Shown here piece by piece: positions 1-8,786 of a stretch of DNA of 64,000 nt. This DNA is from Pseudanabaena sp. (GTDB taxonomy: Bacteria; Cyanobacteriota; Cyanobacteriia; Pseudanabaenales; Pseudanabaenaceae). The DNA is taken from contig QBLS01000001.1 in NCBI GenBank assembly GCA_003249015.1, positions 62,001 to 126,000 on the forward strand. The letters are read 5' to 3'. Within the stretch, counting starts at the first letter, position 1; the number at the start of each line of letters is the position of its first letter. A program made the translations under genes and the position numbers. The notes below the pieces were generated by a model that saw only the letters and a program-made list of their open reading frames with translations, was not told the origin of the DNA and searched no databases.

Positions 1-5
1 GCCAT

Positions 6-1016
6 ATGTCTGAAGAACCATTGACCCAAACCACACCAAAAGCAGTGGATAGGCAAGCTAACAAGCAGGTCGGTCTGTCCGCTGACATGGTTCGTACTTA
101 TTTGCATGAGATCGGGAAGATTCCTCTACTTAGTAATGAGGAGGAAATCATTTACGGTAAGCAAGTTCAACAGATGATGCTACTGTTTGAAACCCAAGAA
201 AAAATAGCTCAAGCCAATGATTGTTTGCCAACTGAGCAAGAATGGGCTGATGCTGTAGGTATAGATCTGGAAGTATTACATAGAAATATCAGAGTTGGAA
301 CCAGGGCTAAACGCAAAATGATCGAGGCGAACCTTCGTTTAGTTGTTTCTGTAGCAAAGAAATATCAGAAGCGAAACCTTGAACTTTTAGATCTAGTCCA
401 AGAAGGTACTTTGGGCTTAGAGCGTGCAGTTGATAAATTTGATCCAACTAAGGGATTCAAGTTTTCTACCTATGCCTACTGGTGGATTCGTCAAGCCATC
501 ACTCGCGCGATCGCACAACAAGCAAGAACAATCCGCTTACCAGTTCATATCACCGAAAAGCTCAACAAAATAAAGAAAGCACAGCGTCAACTATCCCAAG
601 AACTGGGTCGAGTTGCTACCGTAGCGGAAATAGCCTATGAGCTGAAGATCAAAACCGATCAAGTTCGCGAATGTCTATCTTTATCGCGCCAGCCAATTTC
701 TCTTGATCTTCGCATTGGCGATAATCAAGATACTGAGCTTGCGGAATTGCTAGAGGATACTGGACGCTCTCCTGACATCTATGTGGAACGAGAGTCCTTG
801 CGTACCGATATCCAGAGCTTACTAAAGGAATTACCTGAAAAACAACGCCAAGTGATGATCTTGCGTTATGGGCTAGATGATGGGCAGGAAATGTCTTTAG
901 CTAGCATCAGTAAGCGGATGGATCTCAGTCGTGAACAAGTTAGGCAGTTAGAACGCCAAGCGATGGACTATCTGAGGAAGCGCAAAGCCAGAATGCAAGA
1001 GTACCTTGCCAGTTAA
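6..1016 (+). CDS. RNA polymerase sigma-70 factor, group 2 (SigB/C/D/E-type)
   Basis: Directs RNA polymerase to promoters; group 2 sigma factors are non-essential relatives of the primary sigma that cyanobacteria use for stress and nutrient responses. The 336-residue protein has region 1.2 (SADMVRTYLHEIGKIPLL, about 25-43), region 2 with the core-binding and -10 recognition helices (ANLRLVVSVAKKY through STYAYWWIRQAITRAI, about 107-170), region 3 (about 180-260) and region 4 with a C-terminal helix-turn-helix (LSREQVRQLERQAMDYLRKRK, about 305-328). It lacks the long acidic N-terminal region 1.1 of a primary sigma. I cannot assign it to a particular Sig paralogue. The ATG lies only 6 bases from the window edge, so a longer upstream start cannot be excluded. 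A palindromic terminator follows immediately. Confidence 0.93.
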   Translation: MSEEPLTQTTPKAVDRQANKQVGLSADMVRTYLHEIGKIPLLSNEEEIIYGKQVQQMMLLFETQEKIAQANDCLPTEQEWADAVGIDLEVLHRNIRVGTRAKRKMIEANLRLVVSVAKKYQKRNLELLDLVQEGTLGLERAVDKFDPTKGFKFSTYAYWWIRQAITRAIAQQARTIRLPVHITEKLNKIKKAQRQLSQELGRVATVAEIAYELKIKTDQVRECLSLSRQPISLDLRIGDNQDTELAELLEDTGRSPDIYVERESLRTDIQSLLKELPEKQRQVMILRYGLDDGQEMSLASISKRMDLSREQVRQLERQAMDYLRKRKARMQEYLAS

Positions 1017-1020
1017 TAAA

Positions 1021-1050
1021 AAAGGAGCGACACAATTGTGTCGCTCCTTT
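1021..1050. terminator. Bidirectional rho-independent terminator
   Basis: A perfect 30-bp palindrome centred on ACACAATTGTGT with 15-bp arms, flanked by A-runs on the left and T-runs on the right. It lies between the sigma factor and the convergent Fur-family gene and can end transcripts from both sides. Confidence 0.85.
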
Positions 1051-1082
1051 TTTATTAATAGCGACGCTTCGCGCCGCCATTC

Positions 1083-1505
1083 TCAATTAGTCGCGCAGCG
1101 ATCGCATACGCCATTAACTGTCACTTCATAACCATCTACTTTTAGCCCTGAACGAATTCGCTGAAAGCCCAAACCCTCAAAGGCTTGCCACGCAATATCT
1201 TCAATTTCGCCACAACAACGACACCGAAAATGATGATGCGGTTCTACATTGGCATCATAGCGACATACACCTTGCTCTAGTAACACTTCACGGACTAGCC
1301 CTGCGTCACGCAAAGTCTGTAGTGACAGATAGACTGTCGCCTGTGAAGAGGTCGGTGCATCCTGATTAAGATCATTCAAAATCTGTTCAGCGGTGGGATG
1401 ATCTAGGCGATCGAGTAGATTTGCATAAACAGCAAAGCGTTGTGGCGTAACTCGCAACCCCTTAGATTTTAAGATTTGGACAACTCGATCTGCTTGTTCT
1501 TGCAT
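1083..1505 (-). CDS. Fur/PerR-family transcriptional repressor
   Basis: A 140-residue metal-dependent winged-helix repressor. The N-terminal half is the DNA-binding domain (LRVTPQRFAVYANLLDRLDHPTAEQI, then the recognition region SSQATVYLSLQTLRDAGLV). The C-terminal dimerisation domain has the metal-ligand motif EPHHHFRCRCCGEIEDI and a second cysteine pair CDRC, which together form the structural zinc site. It is divergent from a peroxiredoxin gene, as in PerR-type peroxide regulons, and a 7-1-7 palindrome sits on the peroxiredoxin promoter. Fur, Zur and PerR cannot be separated by sequence alone; PerR is favoured by context. Another gene in the window (12892, minus strand) carries a Zur-type box. 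Confidence 0.85.
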   Translation of the reverse strand: MQEQADRVVQILKSKGLRVTPQRFAVYANLLDRLDHPTAEQILNDLNQDAPTSSQATVYLSLQTLRDAGLVREVLLEQGVCRYDANVEPHHHFRCRCCGEIEDIAWQAFEGLGFQRIRSGLKVDGYEVTVNGVCDRCATN

Positions 1506-1702
1506 ATTAATTTACTCCTGACCGTTGCTGACTGTCCCCACAGAATTTTTGCTGCTCTTCTCACAACGAATGCTCACATTCACCACAAAAAGAGTAATTC
1601 AGCTAGACATTAGCCATATTTGTTTAGGCTGTTAATATATCATCCCTATATAAGAATCACAATCTTATTAAACTTTTTAAAAGAATTGAGTAGATATGAC
1701 TA

Positions 1703-1733
1703 TTGACTAAGTTGTAAATAAGAATTATTCTTA
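1703..1733 (+). promoter_or_regulatory. Peroxiredoxin promoter overlapped by a Fur/PerR-type box
   Basis: TTGACT (1703-1708) and TATTCT (1726-1731) are separated by 17 bp and form a good sigma-70 promoter. The perfect 7-1-7 inverted repeat TAAGAATtATTCTTA (1719-1733) covers the -10 box, so a bound repressor would block polymerase. A second, looser repeat TAAGA-N7-TCTTA lies at 1651-1667, closer to the divergent repressor gene. The box matches the geometry of PerR/Fur operators; the binding protein is inferred. Confidence 0.7.
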
Positions 1734-1765
1734 GAAGCGTCCAGAAAAACATCAAACATAAAAAC

Positions 1766-2338
1766 ATGGCAGTTATCGAAACCGTACCAAGCGTAGTATT
1801 TAAGACCCGTGTGCGCGATGAGTCCGTAGAAGGACCTAATCCTTACCGTTGGGAAGATAAGACCACTCAAGATTTGTTTGCTGGCAAGAAAGTTGTTGTT
1901 TTTTCTCTTCCTGGAGCTTTCACTCCTACCTGCTCCTCCAACCATTTGCCTCGCTACGAAGAGCTTTATGAAGAATTTAAAGCTTTGGGCGTAGATGCAG
2001 TTATCTGTGTATCCGTAAACGATGCCTTCGTTATGTTTAAGTGGGGCAAGGAAATCGGTGCTAAGAATGTATTCTTGCTACCTGATGGGGCTGGCGAATT
2101 TACTCGCAAGATGGGAATGCTAGTTGACAAGTCCAATATCGGTTTTGGTCTTCGCTCTTGGCGCTATTCGATGCTAGTCAACGACTGTAAGATTGAAAAA
2201 ATCTTTGTCGAACCTGGTTACTCTGACAACTGCCCAACTGATCCTTTTGAAGTTTCTGACGCTGATACGATGTTGGCATACCTCAAGGGTTCTGAATCGA
2301 CTGGTGTATCTGCGCCACGTCTAGCATTTGTTGGCTAA
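1766..2338 (+). CDS. Peroxiredoxin, type II/Prx5-like
   Basis: Thiol peroxidase that reduces hydrogen peroxide and organic peroxides. The 190-residue protein carries the Prx5 catalytic motif [19 protein letters not shown] (peroxidatic Cys in PTCS, about residue 57), with the upstream Pro and Thr of the active site and the later Arg in [12 protein letters not shown] further cysteine occurs in [19 protein letters not shown], so a resolving cysteine is possible. No glutaredoxin domain is fused, so the reductant must be a separate protein; the flavoprotein with a CxxC motif 200 bp downstream on the same strand is a candidate. A Fur/PerR-type box covers the promoter. Confidence 0.93.
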   Translation: MAVIETVPSVVFKTRVRDESVEGPNPYRWEDKTTQDLFAGKKVVVFSLPGAFTPTCSSNHLPRYEELYEEFKALGVDAVICVSVNDAFVMFKWGKEIGAKNVFLLPDGAGEFTRKMGMLVDKSNIGFGLRSWRYSMLVNDCKIEKIFVEPGYSDNCPTDPFEVSDADTMLAYLKGSESTGVSAPRLAFVG

Positions 2339-2352
2339 TTTTTAGAATAAAC

Positions 2353-2383
2353 TTCAAAAGCGTTGCGCAATGACGCTTTTGAA
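2353..2383. terminator. Hairpin downstream of peroxiredoxin gene
   Basis: 11-bp arms TTCAAAAGCGT / ACGCTTTTGAA around a 9-base loop, 15 bases past the peroxiredoxin stop. No long T-run follows, so termination strength is uncertain. Confidence 0.6.
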
Positions 2384-2429
2384 ATTTATCTAGGTTTGAG
2401 CATAACGAGCTGTAAAAACTAGAAAAAGA

Positions 2430-2464
2430 TTTTGTGCATCGCGGCTGAGCCACGATGCACAAAA
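2430..2464. repeat. Second intergenic hairpin before the flavoprotein gene
   Basis: 12-bp arms TTTTGTGCATCG / CGATGCACAAAA with a smaller inner stem GGCT/AGCC, followed by a T-run at 2465-2470. It could terminate read-through from the peroxiredoxin gene or act as a leader structure for the next gene. Confidence 0.55.
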
Positions 2465-2554
2465 ATTTTTTCTGTAATACTTAAAGTAGTTGGTTGAAAC
2501 TGCTCGATCACTCGAACTCGATCATTTGTATAACTTAATTTTATTGGGGTGGCT

Positions 2555-3559
2555 ATGAAACTTTCTAGCAAAAATCTTAACGAGCGCCTTGAGACTGTCT
2601 ACGATGCGATCGTTGTCGGTGGCGGAATGGGCGGTTTGTCGGCAGCTATCTACCTTGCCCGTTATGGACTCAAGTGCTTAGTGATTGAGAAAGGCAAAGG
2701 GCGATCGCTGTGGATGCAAGATCTGCGTAACTATGTGGGACTCGACCCACACACCCCAGGGCGAGATATCTTAAATCATGCTAGTAAGACATCCCTAGAA
2801 TGGGGAGCCGATCATTTGCGTGGCTATGTCGAAGATGTCACTGATGAAGGCGAGACTTTTGCAGTAAAAGTAAAAGTCGGCAAGAAAGACAGTATCTATC
2901 CAGTTTTTCGGAGCAAGTATGTAATCGCAGCTTCTGGGATTATGGACAACTTGCCTCAACTGGAAGATATGCAAAATGTATATGACTATGCTGGCTATAC
3001 CCTCCATGTATGCATGATCTGTGATGGCTTTGACATGTGGGATCAAAAGGCTGTACTCATCGCCAATACTGAATCTCAGATTAATGCGGCTTTCGTCTTG
3101 AACTGGTTTACTCCCTATATATCAGTGTTAACCCATGGTCTATGTACTGTGAGTGACGGCATGAGGCAAAAGTTGGCTGAGCATGGCTATCCATTGTATG
3201 AATCTCCTATCGCAAAGTTCCATGGTGAAAACCATCACCTTAGTAGCGTGGAACTGACTGATGGCACTGTTGTTGAAGCGACTACAGGTTTAGTTAGTAT
3301 GGGGTCTGTTTATCATAATCACTACCTCAAAGGTATTGAGGGATTAGAGTGGGATGGTCAAAATCTAGTCACTAACGATATGTGCAAGACCAGTCACGAT
3401 CGCATTTTTGCTCTTGGAGACTTGAAGAAGGGTCTGAACCAAGTATCGATCGCTGTGGCTGACGGTACTCTAGCGGCGACCCAAATTTGGCGCAATATTC
3501 GCAGAGCTAGCCCTGCGCGTAAGTGGGACGAAAACATCAAAATTTTGGCTACTGTTTAA
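2555..3559 (+). CDS. Thioredoxin-reductase-like FAD-dependent disulfide oxidoreductase, NADPH motif absent
   Basis: The 334-residue protein begins with an FAD-binding fold (AIVVGGGMGGLSAAIYLARYG) and ends with the second FAD motif (IFALGDLKKGLNQVSIAVADGTLAA), as in bacterial thioredoxin reductases. The redox-active pair is present as HVCMICDGF (Cys about 153 and 156), the position of CATC in TrxR. The following segment, where TrxR has the NADPH-binding GGGDSA motif, reads VLIANTESQINAAF, so the pyridine-nucleotide site appears lost. This resembles the DDOR/DTR-type cyanobacterial flavoproteins that do not use NADPH. The start chosen is ATG 2555; an in-frame GTG lies 6 bases upstream. It follows a peroxiredoxin gene on the same strand. 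Confidence 0.8.
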   Translation: MKLSSKNLNERLETVYDAIVVGGGMGGLSAAIYLARYGLKCLVIEKGKGRSLWMQDLRNYVGLDPHTPGRDILNHASKTSLEWGADHLRGYVEDVTDEGETFAVKVKVGKKDSIYPVFRSKYVIAASGIMDNLPQLEDMQNVYDYAGYTLHVCMICDGFDMWDQKAVLIANTESQINAAFVLNWFTPYISVLTHGLCTVSDGMRQKLAEHGYPLYESPIAKFHGENHHLSSVELTDGTVVEATTGLVSMGSVYHNHYLKGIEGLEWDGQNLVTNDMCKTSHDRIFALGDLKKGLNQVSIAVADGTLAATQIWRNIRRASPARKWDENIKILATV

Positions 3560-3584
3560 AAAATATAGCGATCACCATTAAATC

Positions 3585-3639
3585 AAACCCAAATAAACAA
3601 ATGGCGGCGCGAAGCGCCGCCATTTGTTTATTTGGGTTT
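3585..3639. repeat. Long GCGCCGCC-core palindrome (26-bp arms), probable bidirectional terminator
   Basis: A perfect 26-bp inverted repeat with a 3-base GAA loop. The outer arm is AAACCCAAATAAACAAAT and the inner core is GGCGGCGC. It lies between convergent genes. The right flank carries a second small palindrome with GCAGCGCAAAGCGCTG (about 3645-3661), a motif also found beside other palindromes in this window. Confidence 0.8.
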
Positions 3640-3663
3640 TGTAATGCAGCGCAAAGCGCTGTA

Positions 3664-4893
3664 TTACTTTTCGGGGACTTGGTGCATTCCCATCATGAAA
3701 TACATCAAGATTCTCTTAAAAAGTGAGATTTGCAGAATTAACAACCCTAAACGGCGGATCGCTTTCAAAAATAAGTTCTGGCTTGAAAACATACGATTGG
3801 ATATATCAGTTAGCCAAATCACAGCCAAATTATCCCAGCGCCGCTTGGCTTGGTAAGCTCTTAAAACCTTTGTGGAGCCCAAGTCTTGATTGCTTTGATG
3901 AGCAGCTTTTAAGACTTTTGCCAACGCATTCACATCGCGGATGCCCAAGTTCATGCCTTGACCTGCGATCGGATGGGTCGTATGGGCAGCATCACCGATC
4001 AAAACTAGGCGCGGCTTGATATAGGTTTGGCTATGCATCCACCGTGGTACATAATTGGAGCGAGTCTTTGACTCAATGGTGATACTGCCTAGCCTTTGCA
4101 TCAAAGGCAGACCAAAGCGCTTGCTAAGTTCTTGCAAAAATGCTGGTTCATCTAACGACAACAAGGCGGGAGTTTCTTCTTTAGTGGCTGTCCAGACAAC
4201 ACAGGCGCGATCGCTGCCCAAAGGTAAAATCGCAAAAGGTCCACTCGGCTGAAACCGCTCGTAAGCAAAGTTTTGATGGGAATTTTCCGACTTGATGGTG
4301 GTTACAATGCAGGTCTGTTCGTACAGCCTTTCATCTATTTCGATATTCACCATGTCGCGTATTTGTGATCGCCCACCGTCAGCGCCCACTAGTAACTTTG
4401 TTTCCAAATATTGTTCGCCAATTTCAGAGCTAATTTTGACACGCATCACATCGCGATCGCTTATATAGTCAATATCTAAGACCCTCGCAGGACAAATTAG
4501 CTCTAAGTTTTGGCATTCCTTAGCAAACTCCCAAAGTGAGGCTAAAGTGACTGCATTCTCGACAATGTATCCCAACGCTTCATGGTTTGTGTCTTCACGG
4601 CGTAGTTGAACTTGATAGGGCAGATCGCCTTCTGACACTTGAATTTTGTGCATTGGAGTTACGCCTCGGCGCTGCATTCCACCCCATACACCGATGTTTT
4701 GCCAAATTTGACTTGATCCATAGGCGATCGCACTGGCGCGACCATCGGCAGTAAACTCTCCCAGCAAAAAGTTTCCATTCCCCTCAATGACTCCGACCTT
4801 GAGGCTACGATTTGCGGTACAGTTTTTGTCGCCCAAAGCACAGGCTAAGCTCGCACCAACCATACCTGCGCCAACTATCAGTACATCAAACAT
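3664..4893 (-). CDS. UbiH/Coq6-family FAD-dependent hydroxylase
   Basis: An aromatic-ring hydroxylase of the type used in quinone biosynthesis; the likely role in a cyanobacterium is quinone-related (plastoquinone), which is an inference. The 409-residue protein has an N-terminal FAD motif (DVLIVGAGMVGASLACALG, 3-21), the central DG motif (LLVGADGGRSQIRD, about 188-201) and the C-terminal GD motif with the UbiH/COQ6 signature (LVLIGDAAHTTHPIAGQGMNLGIRDVNAL, about 296-324). Length is normal for the family. It stands alone: both neighbours run the other way. A weak palindrome overlaps its stop codon. Confidence 0.88.
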   Translation of the reverse strand: MFDVLIVGAGMVGASLACALGDKNCTANRSLKVGVIEGNGNFLLGEFTADGRASAIAYGSSQIWQNIGVWGGMQRRGVTPMHKIQVSEGDLPYQVQLRREDTNHEALGYIVENAVTLASLWEFAKECQNLELICPARVLDIDYISDRDVMRVKISSEIGEQYLETKLLVGADGGRSQIRDMVNIEIDERLYEQTCIVTTIKSENSHQNFAYERFQPSGPFAILPLGSDRACVVWTATKEETPALLSLDEPAFLQELSKRFGLPLMQRLGSITIESKTRSNYVPRWMHSQTYIKPRLVLIGDAAHTTHPIAGQGMNLGIRDVNALAKVLKAAHQSNQDLGSTKVLRAYQAKRRWDNLAVIWLTDISNRMFSSQNLFLKAIRRLGLLILQISLFKRILMYFMMGMHQVPEK

Positions 4894-5213
4894 TAGCTAA
4901 ATTGGTTTTTATATATTTTTTGTTCTACTTACTATTATGAATAGTCTGTAAAGAAATATTGCAAAAATCTAGATATTTTTAATCTAGCGAAAGGGTAAAT
5001 TCCCCGCCGCTCTGCGGCGTAAGTATATTCTGTCAAAAAAGAATTTAGATACCCCGTCCGCTTGCGGCGGGGTTATTCATCTGTATAGCGTTCCTAAATG
5101 AGTCGCGAGAAGTTTCGACAAGCCATGGCTTTCTTAGAGCCAATCCCTCAAAGATGAGCGGGATTTGTATTTGCTAATTATTCCTTTGCTATATCTATTG
5201 TCAGCTCTATGTA

Positions 5214-5254
5214 AATCACAAAATATGCAAGCGGTGCTTGCATATTTTGTGATT
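5214..5254. repeat. Perfect inverted repeat, 19-bp arms
   Basis: Arms AATCACAAAATATGCAAGC and its complement with a GGT loop. First of three long palindromes upstream of ppc. Confidence 0.8.
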
Positions 5255-5330
5255 AGCAACTTGTAGCTTTGCCACGTTATTTAAAATTTTTTTAGTTTGA
5301 TTATTTACAGGGTTTGACGCTGATTTGAAA

Positions 5331-5381
5331 CATAGAAAGATTTTTGAGTAGCGCTTAGCGCTACTCAAAAATCTTTCTATG
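5331..5381. repeat. Perfect inverted repeat, 25-bp arms
   Basis: The arms begin CATAGAAAGATTTTTGAGTA and meet at AGCGCTtAGCGCT, with a single central base. Second of three long palindromes upstream of ppc. Confidence 0.8.
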
Positions 5382-5407
5382 CTGCTTAAAACCGTAATTT
5401 ACGCCCT

Positions 5408-5456
5408 AAATCAAATCTTGAGCTGACTGCTGTGCGGTCAGCTCAAGATTTGATTT
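5408..5456. repeat. Perfect inverted repeat, 20-bp arms
   Basis: Arms AAATCAAATCTTGAGCTGAC and complement around a 9-base loop. Third of three long palindromes, 210 bases before the ppc start. Confidence 0.8.
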
Positions 5457-5665
5457 GTTATGACGAGAATTGCTAATCTAAATCGGTAACTAACAAAGCG
5501 ATGGGCTGGTATGGTATAGAAGACAATAGAGTTTTCATGCTTGATTCTTGCTAAAAGATTTTTACTTCTGTGTTGAAGCAATTGCTAAATGCTAACTGAG
5601 CAACAGAAGCGTAGGTCTTAAAGTGGGAAGATTTTGGATCACAAAGAAAATTTGGAGAAAGTTGG

Positions 5666-8593
5666 ATGAGTTCCCCAGCCGTGCTGTCAGCGTCATTAAT
5701 ACAGATAGTAAACATAGAGAGCGATCTGCGTGCCGCAAATTCTCGTTTGCGATATCGACTCAAACTCGTTGAGGACTTGTGGGAATCCGTTCTATTGAGA
5801 GAAAGTGGTCAGGAGTTAGTTGACCTATTGCGCCAACTGCGAGCTATGTGTTCGCCCGAAGGTCAGGCTCCTGAGTATCCAGCGGAGGAAGTTTTAAAGG
5901 TCGTTGAGAGTTTAGACCTCCATCAAGCTACTACCGCAGCGAGAGCATTTGCATTATTTTTTCAGCTAATTAATATTGTTGAGCAGGATCACGAACAGGA
6001 ACAAACAAGCATCTATCGGATTAGCCCGATCAATAGCGAAGCCGAATATGCAGCGGGAACTTTTAGGTGGCTTTTTCCAGTATTGAAAAAGCTAAATGTA
6101 CCGACCCGTCAAGTGCAGAAGGTACTGGACAATCTCGATATTCGCCTTGTATTCACCGCCCACCCCACCGAAATTGTCCGACATACGATCCGTGAAAAGC
6201 AAAGAACGATCGCGAAGATGCTGAAGGAACTGGATCGAATCATTGGCTTTAAGGGTGATGAACTAGTATCACAGACTCCCGTATCTAACTGGGAGGCGGC
6301 TTCACTACAAGAACAAATTGCGGAAGAAATTCGCCTCTGGTGGCGTACCGATGAGCTAAATCAGATCAAGCCAACGGTTTTAGATGAGGCAGACTATACG
6401 CTTCATTATTTTGAGGAGGTCTTGTTTGAGGCAATTCCTGTACTTTACGATCGCATTGCTTCCGCTCTCAGTGTCACCTTCCCCAAGATGAAGTTACCTC
6501 GCTATGACTTTTGTAAGTTTGGGTCATGGGTGGGTAGCGATCGCGATGGCAACCCCTATGTCACCCCTGAAGTGACATGGCAAACTGCCTGTTATCAGCG
6601 CAATTTGGTACTGAACAAATACATCAAATCAGTTGAGCATCTTAGTAGATTGCTATCTTTATCGCAAAGTCTCAGCGATGTCTCCCAAGAGCTGCTGGAT
6701 TCTCTTGGTGACGATCAAATCCACTTACCTGAAATTTATGAAAAGAATTCGATCAAGTTTCGGCAGGAACCTTATCGCCTCAAGCTTGCCTATGTCCGCG
6801 AAAGGCTGATCCGTACTCGCGATCGTAACCAAAAGCTCCGTCACAGTGGTTGGCAAGCTTCGGAGATGGAGCTATCGACAAAGGGACAAGAGCATCAGAT
6901 TTACACCAATGTTGGTGAATTTCTAGCGGAACTCAAACTAATTCAAGCGAGTTTAATTGAAACTAATCTCAACCCCAAACCCCTTGAGAACTTGATTCGT
7001 CAGGTTGATGTGTATGGGTTTCATCTGGCACACCTCGATATTCGTCAAGAAAGTACGCAGCATAGCAATACTATTGCCGAAATAGCAGCATCACTGCAAC
7101 TCTTAGATCAGCCCTATGACGAACTCACAGAGTTAGAGAAGGTCGCTTGGCTGACCCAAGAGCTAAAAACTCGTCGCCCCATGATTCCTGCTCAATTGAC
7201 CTTTAGTGCCAAAACTAATGAAATTATTGAGACCTTTCGGATGGTCGCCAAGTTACAGCGTGAGTTTTCGACTGACATTTGCAATAACTATGTGATCAGT
7301 ATGAACCGTAGTGTCAGCGATATCTTAGAAGTGTTGCTTCTGGCTAAGGAAGCAGGGCTTTATGATCCTGCCACGGGCAAAGGTTCACTAAGCATTGCAC
7401 CTTTATTTGAAACGGTTGAGGACTTACGCAGTGCTCCGCCAATTATGACAGAGCTATTTAACTTGCCCCTTTATCGCGACTATCTAGAAAGCCACAATCA
7501 TCTTCAGGAAGTGATGCTTGGTTACTCTGATAGTAATAAAGATTCAGGCTTTTTGAGTAGTAATTGGGAAATTTATAAGGCTCAGCGCGCTCTCCAAGAT
7601 GTCTGTCAAAAGTATCAGGTAGATCTGCGGATGTTTCACGGACGAGGCGGCTCTGTTGGGCGCGGCGGCGGCCCCACCTATGAGGCAATCTTGGCGCAGC
7701 CTGGTCGCAGCATTGAGGGTCGGATCAAAATTACAGAGCAAGGAGAAGTACTGGCTTCTAAGTACTCTTTGCCTGAAATCGCTCTCTACAACCTAGAGAC
7801 GATCACCACGGCGGTAATCCAAGCATCTTTATTGCCGAGTAGCACCGATACCCTCGACTGCTGGCTAGATACGATGGAGGGAATATCAGTGCGATCGCGC
7901 GAGGTCTATCGTCATCTAATATATGAGCAACCCAATTTGGTTGAGTTTTTCCACCAAGTTACGCCCATTGAGGAGATTAGCCAACTACAAATCAGCTCCC
8001 GTCCAGCTCGCCGTGCGGGTAAGCGTGATTTGGCAAGCCTCAGAGCCATCCCTTGGGTATTTAGTTGGACTCAAAGTCGATTTTTATTACCATCTTGGTA
8101 TGGCATTGGCGCAGCTCTAGAAGAATTTCTATCGGAAAATCCTGAAGGGCATCTATCACTCTTGCAATACTTTTATAGTAAGTGGCCATTTTTTAAGACG
8201 GCGATCTCCCGTGTAGAGATGACTCTTGCTAAAACTGATATGCAAATTGCCCATCATTATATGCGGGAGCTAACTAAAGAAGGACATGAAGCCTCCTTTG
8301 TGGAAATCTTTACAGAAATTCAAGAAGAATATCAGCGGACCTTGACAGTGATTCAATCAATTACGGGGCAAAAGCAAATGCTAGATAGCGATCGCGACCT
8401 ACAGCGATCTGTCCAGTTACGCAACGGCTCTATTGTGCCCCTTGGCTTTATCCAAGCATCTTTGCTCAAGCGGTTGCGCCAACATCGCTCCGATACGGTT
8501 GATCTGCGATCACGCTACTCTAAAAATGAGCTATTACGCGGCGCATTGTTGACGATCAATGGTATTGCCGCAGGTATGAGAAATACTGGCTGA
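5666..8593 (+). CDS. ppc: Phosphoenolpyruvate carboxylase
   Basis: Carboxylates PEP with bicarbonate to oxaloacetate, the anaplerotic CO2-fixing step feeding the incomplete cyanobacterial TCA cycle and amino acid synthesis. The 975-residue protein has the usual cyanobacterial length. Catalytic motifs are present: [14 protein letters not shown] with the catalytic His at 166, [34 protein letters not shown] (about 618-634), the glycine loop [15 protein letters not shown] (about 657-671) and the conserved C-terminus [10 protein letters not shown] that binds the allosteric effector. The ATG at 5666 is preceded by a Shine-Dalgarno-like GGAGAAAG. A terminator hairpin lies about 100 bases downstream. 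Confidence 0.98.
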   Translation: MSSPAVLSASLIQIVNIESDLRAANSRLRYRLKLVEDLWESVLLRESGQELVDLLRQLRAMCSPEGQAPEYPAEEVLKVVESLDLHQATTAARAFALFFQLINIVEQDHEQEQTSIYRISPINSEAEYAAGTFRWLFPVLKKLNVPTRQVQKVLDNLDIRLVFTAHPTEIVRHTIREKQRTIAKMLKELDRIIGFKGDELVSQTPVSNWEAASLQEQIAEEIRLWWRTDELNQIKPTVLDEADYTLHYFEEVLFEAIPVLYDRIASALSVTFPKMKLPRYDFCKFGSWVGSDRDGNPYVTPEVTWQTACYQRNLVLNKYIKSVEHLSRLLSLSQSLSDVSQELLDSLGDDQIHLPEIYEKNSIKFRQEPYRLKLAYVRERLIRTRDRNQKLRHSGWQASEMELSTKGQEHQIYTNVGEFLAELKLIQASLIETNLNPKPLENLIRQVDVYGFHLAHLDIRQESTQHSNTIAEIAASLQLLDQPYDELTELEKVAWLTQELKTRRPMIPAQLTFSAKTNEIIETFRMVAKLQREFSTDICNNYVISMNRSVSDILEVLLLAKEAGLYDPATGKGSLSIAPLFETVEDLRSAPPIMTELFNLPLYRDYLESHNHLQEVMLGYSDSNKDSGFLSSNWEIYKAQRALQDVCQKYQVDLRMFHGRGGSVGRGGGPTYEAILAQPGRSIEGRIKITEQGEVLASKYSLPEIALYNLETITTAVIQASLLPSSTDTLDCWLDTMEGISVRSREVYRHLIYEQPNLVEFFHQVTPIEEISQLQISSRPARRAGKRDLASLRAIPWVFSWTQSRFLLPSWYGIGAALEEFLSENPEGHLSLLQYFYSKWPFFKTAISRVEMTLAKTDMQIAHHYMRELTKEGHEASFVEIFTEIQEEYQRTLTVIQSITGQKQMLDSDRDLQRSVQLRNGSIVPLGFIQASLLKRLRQHRSDTVDLRSRYSKNELLRGALLTINGIAAGMRNTG

Positions 8594-8644
8594 TTTGGTA
8601 AATTATGGCTGTACTCCATACCGCCATTAATGTTTTGGATATGT

Positions 8645-8679
8645 AAGCAAGTGGCGGCGCTTTGCGCCGCCACTTGCTT
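8645..8679. repeat. GCGCCGCC-core palindrome (16-bp arms)
   Basis: Perfect arms AAGCAAGTGGCGGCGC with a TTT loop, in the ppc 3' region. Member of the GGCGGCGC/GCGCCGCC family. Confidence 0.8.
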
Positions 8680-8688
8680 CTTGGATTG

Positions 8689-8712
8689 AAAGCACCCATT
8701 AGGGTGCTTTTT
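8689..8712 (+). terminator. Rho-independent terminator of ppc
   Basis: AAAGCACCC / GGGTGCTTT stem with an ATTA loop followed directly by a T-run; about 100 bases past the ppc stop and before the next gene. Confidence 0.8.
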
Positions 8713-8786
8713 GCTAGGAAAGTCTAGGCTATCCATGTTACGATTTTGGACAAACTGAGCGTGTTTACTGAGCGTGTGTGAGGAAT

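Larger units (their letters stand above)
4894..5665. other. Hairpin-rich intergenic region upstream of ppc
   Basis: 772 bases without a convincing gene. It contains GC-rich repeats near 5000-5076 (CCGCCGCTCTGCGGCG and CCGCTTGCGGCGGGG) and three long inverted repeats in series (5214-5254, 5331-5381, 5408-5456) before the ppc start. I saw no clear -35/-10 pair that could be assigned with confidence. Confidence 0.6.

Noticed and set aside
1700-1945. Minus-strand 81-codon frame across the peroxiredoxin promoter
   Set aside because: Overlaps a well-supported gene and promoter on the other strand; no family resemblance.
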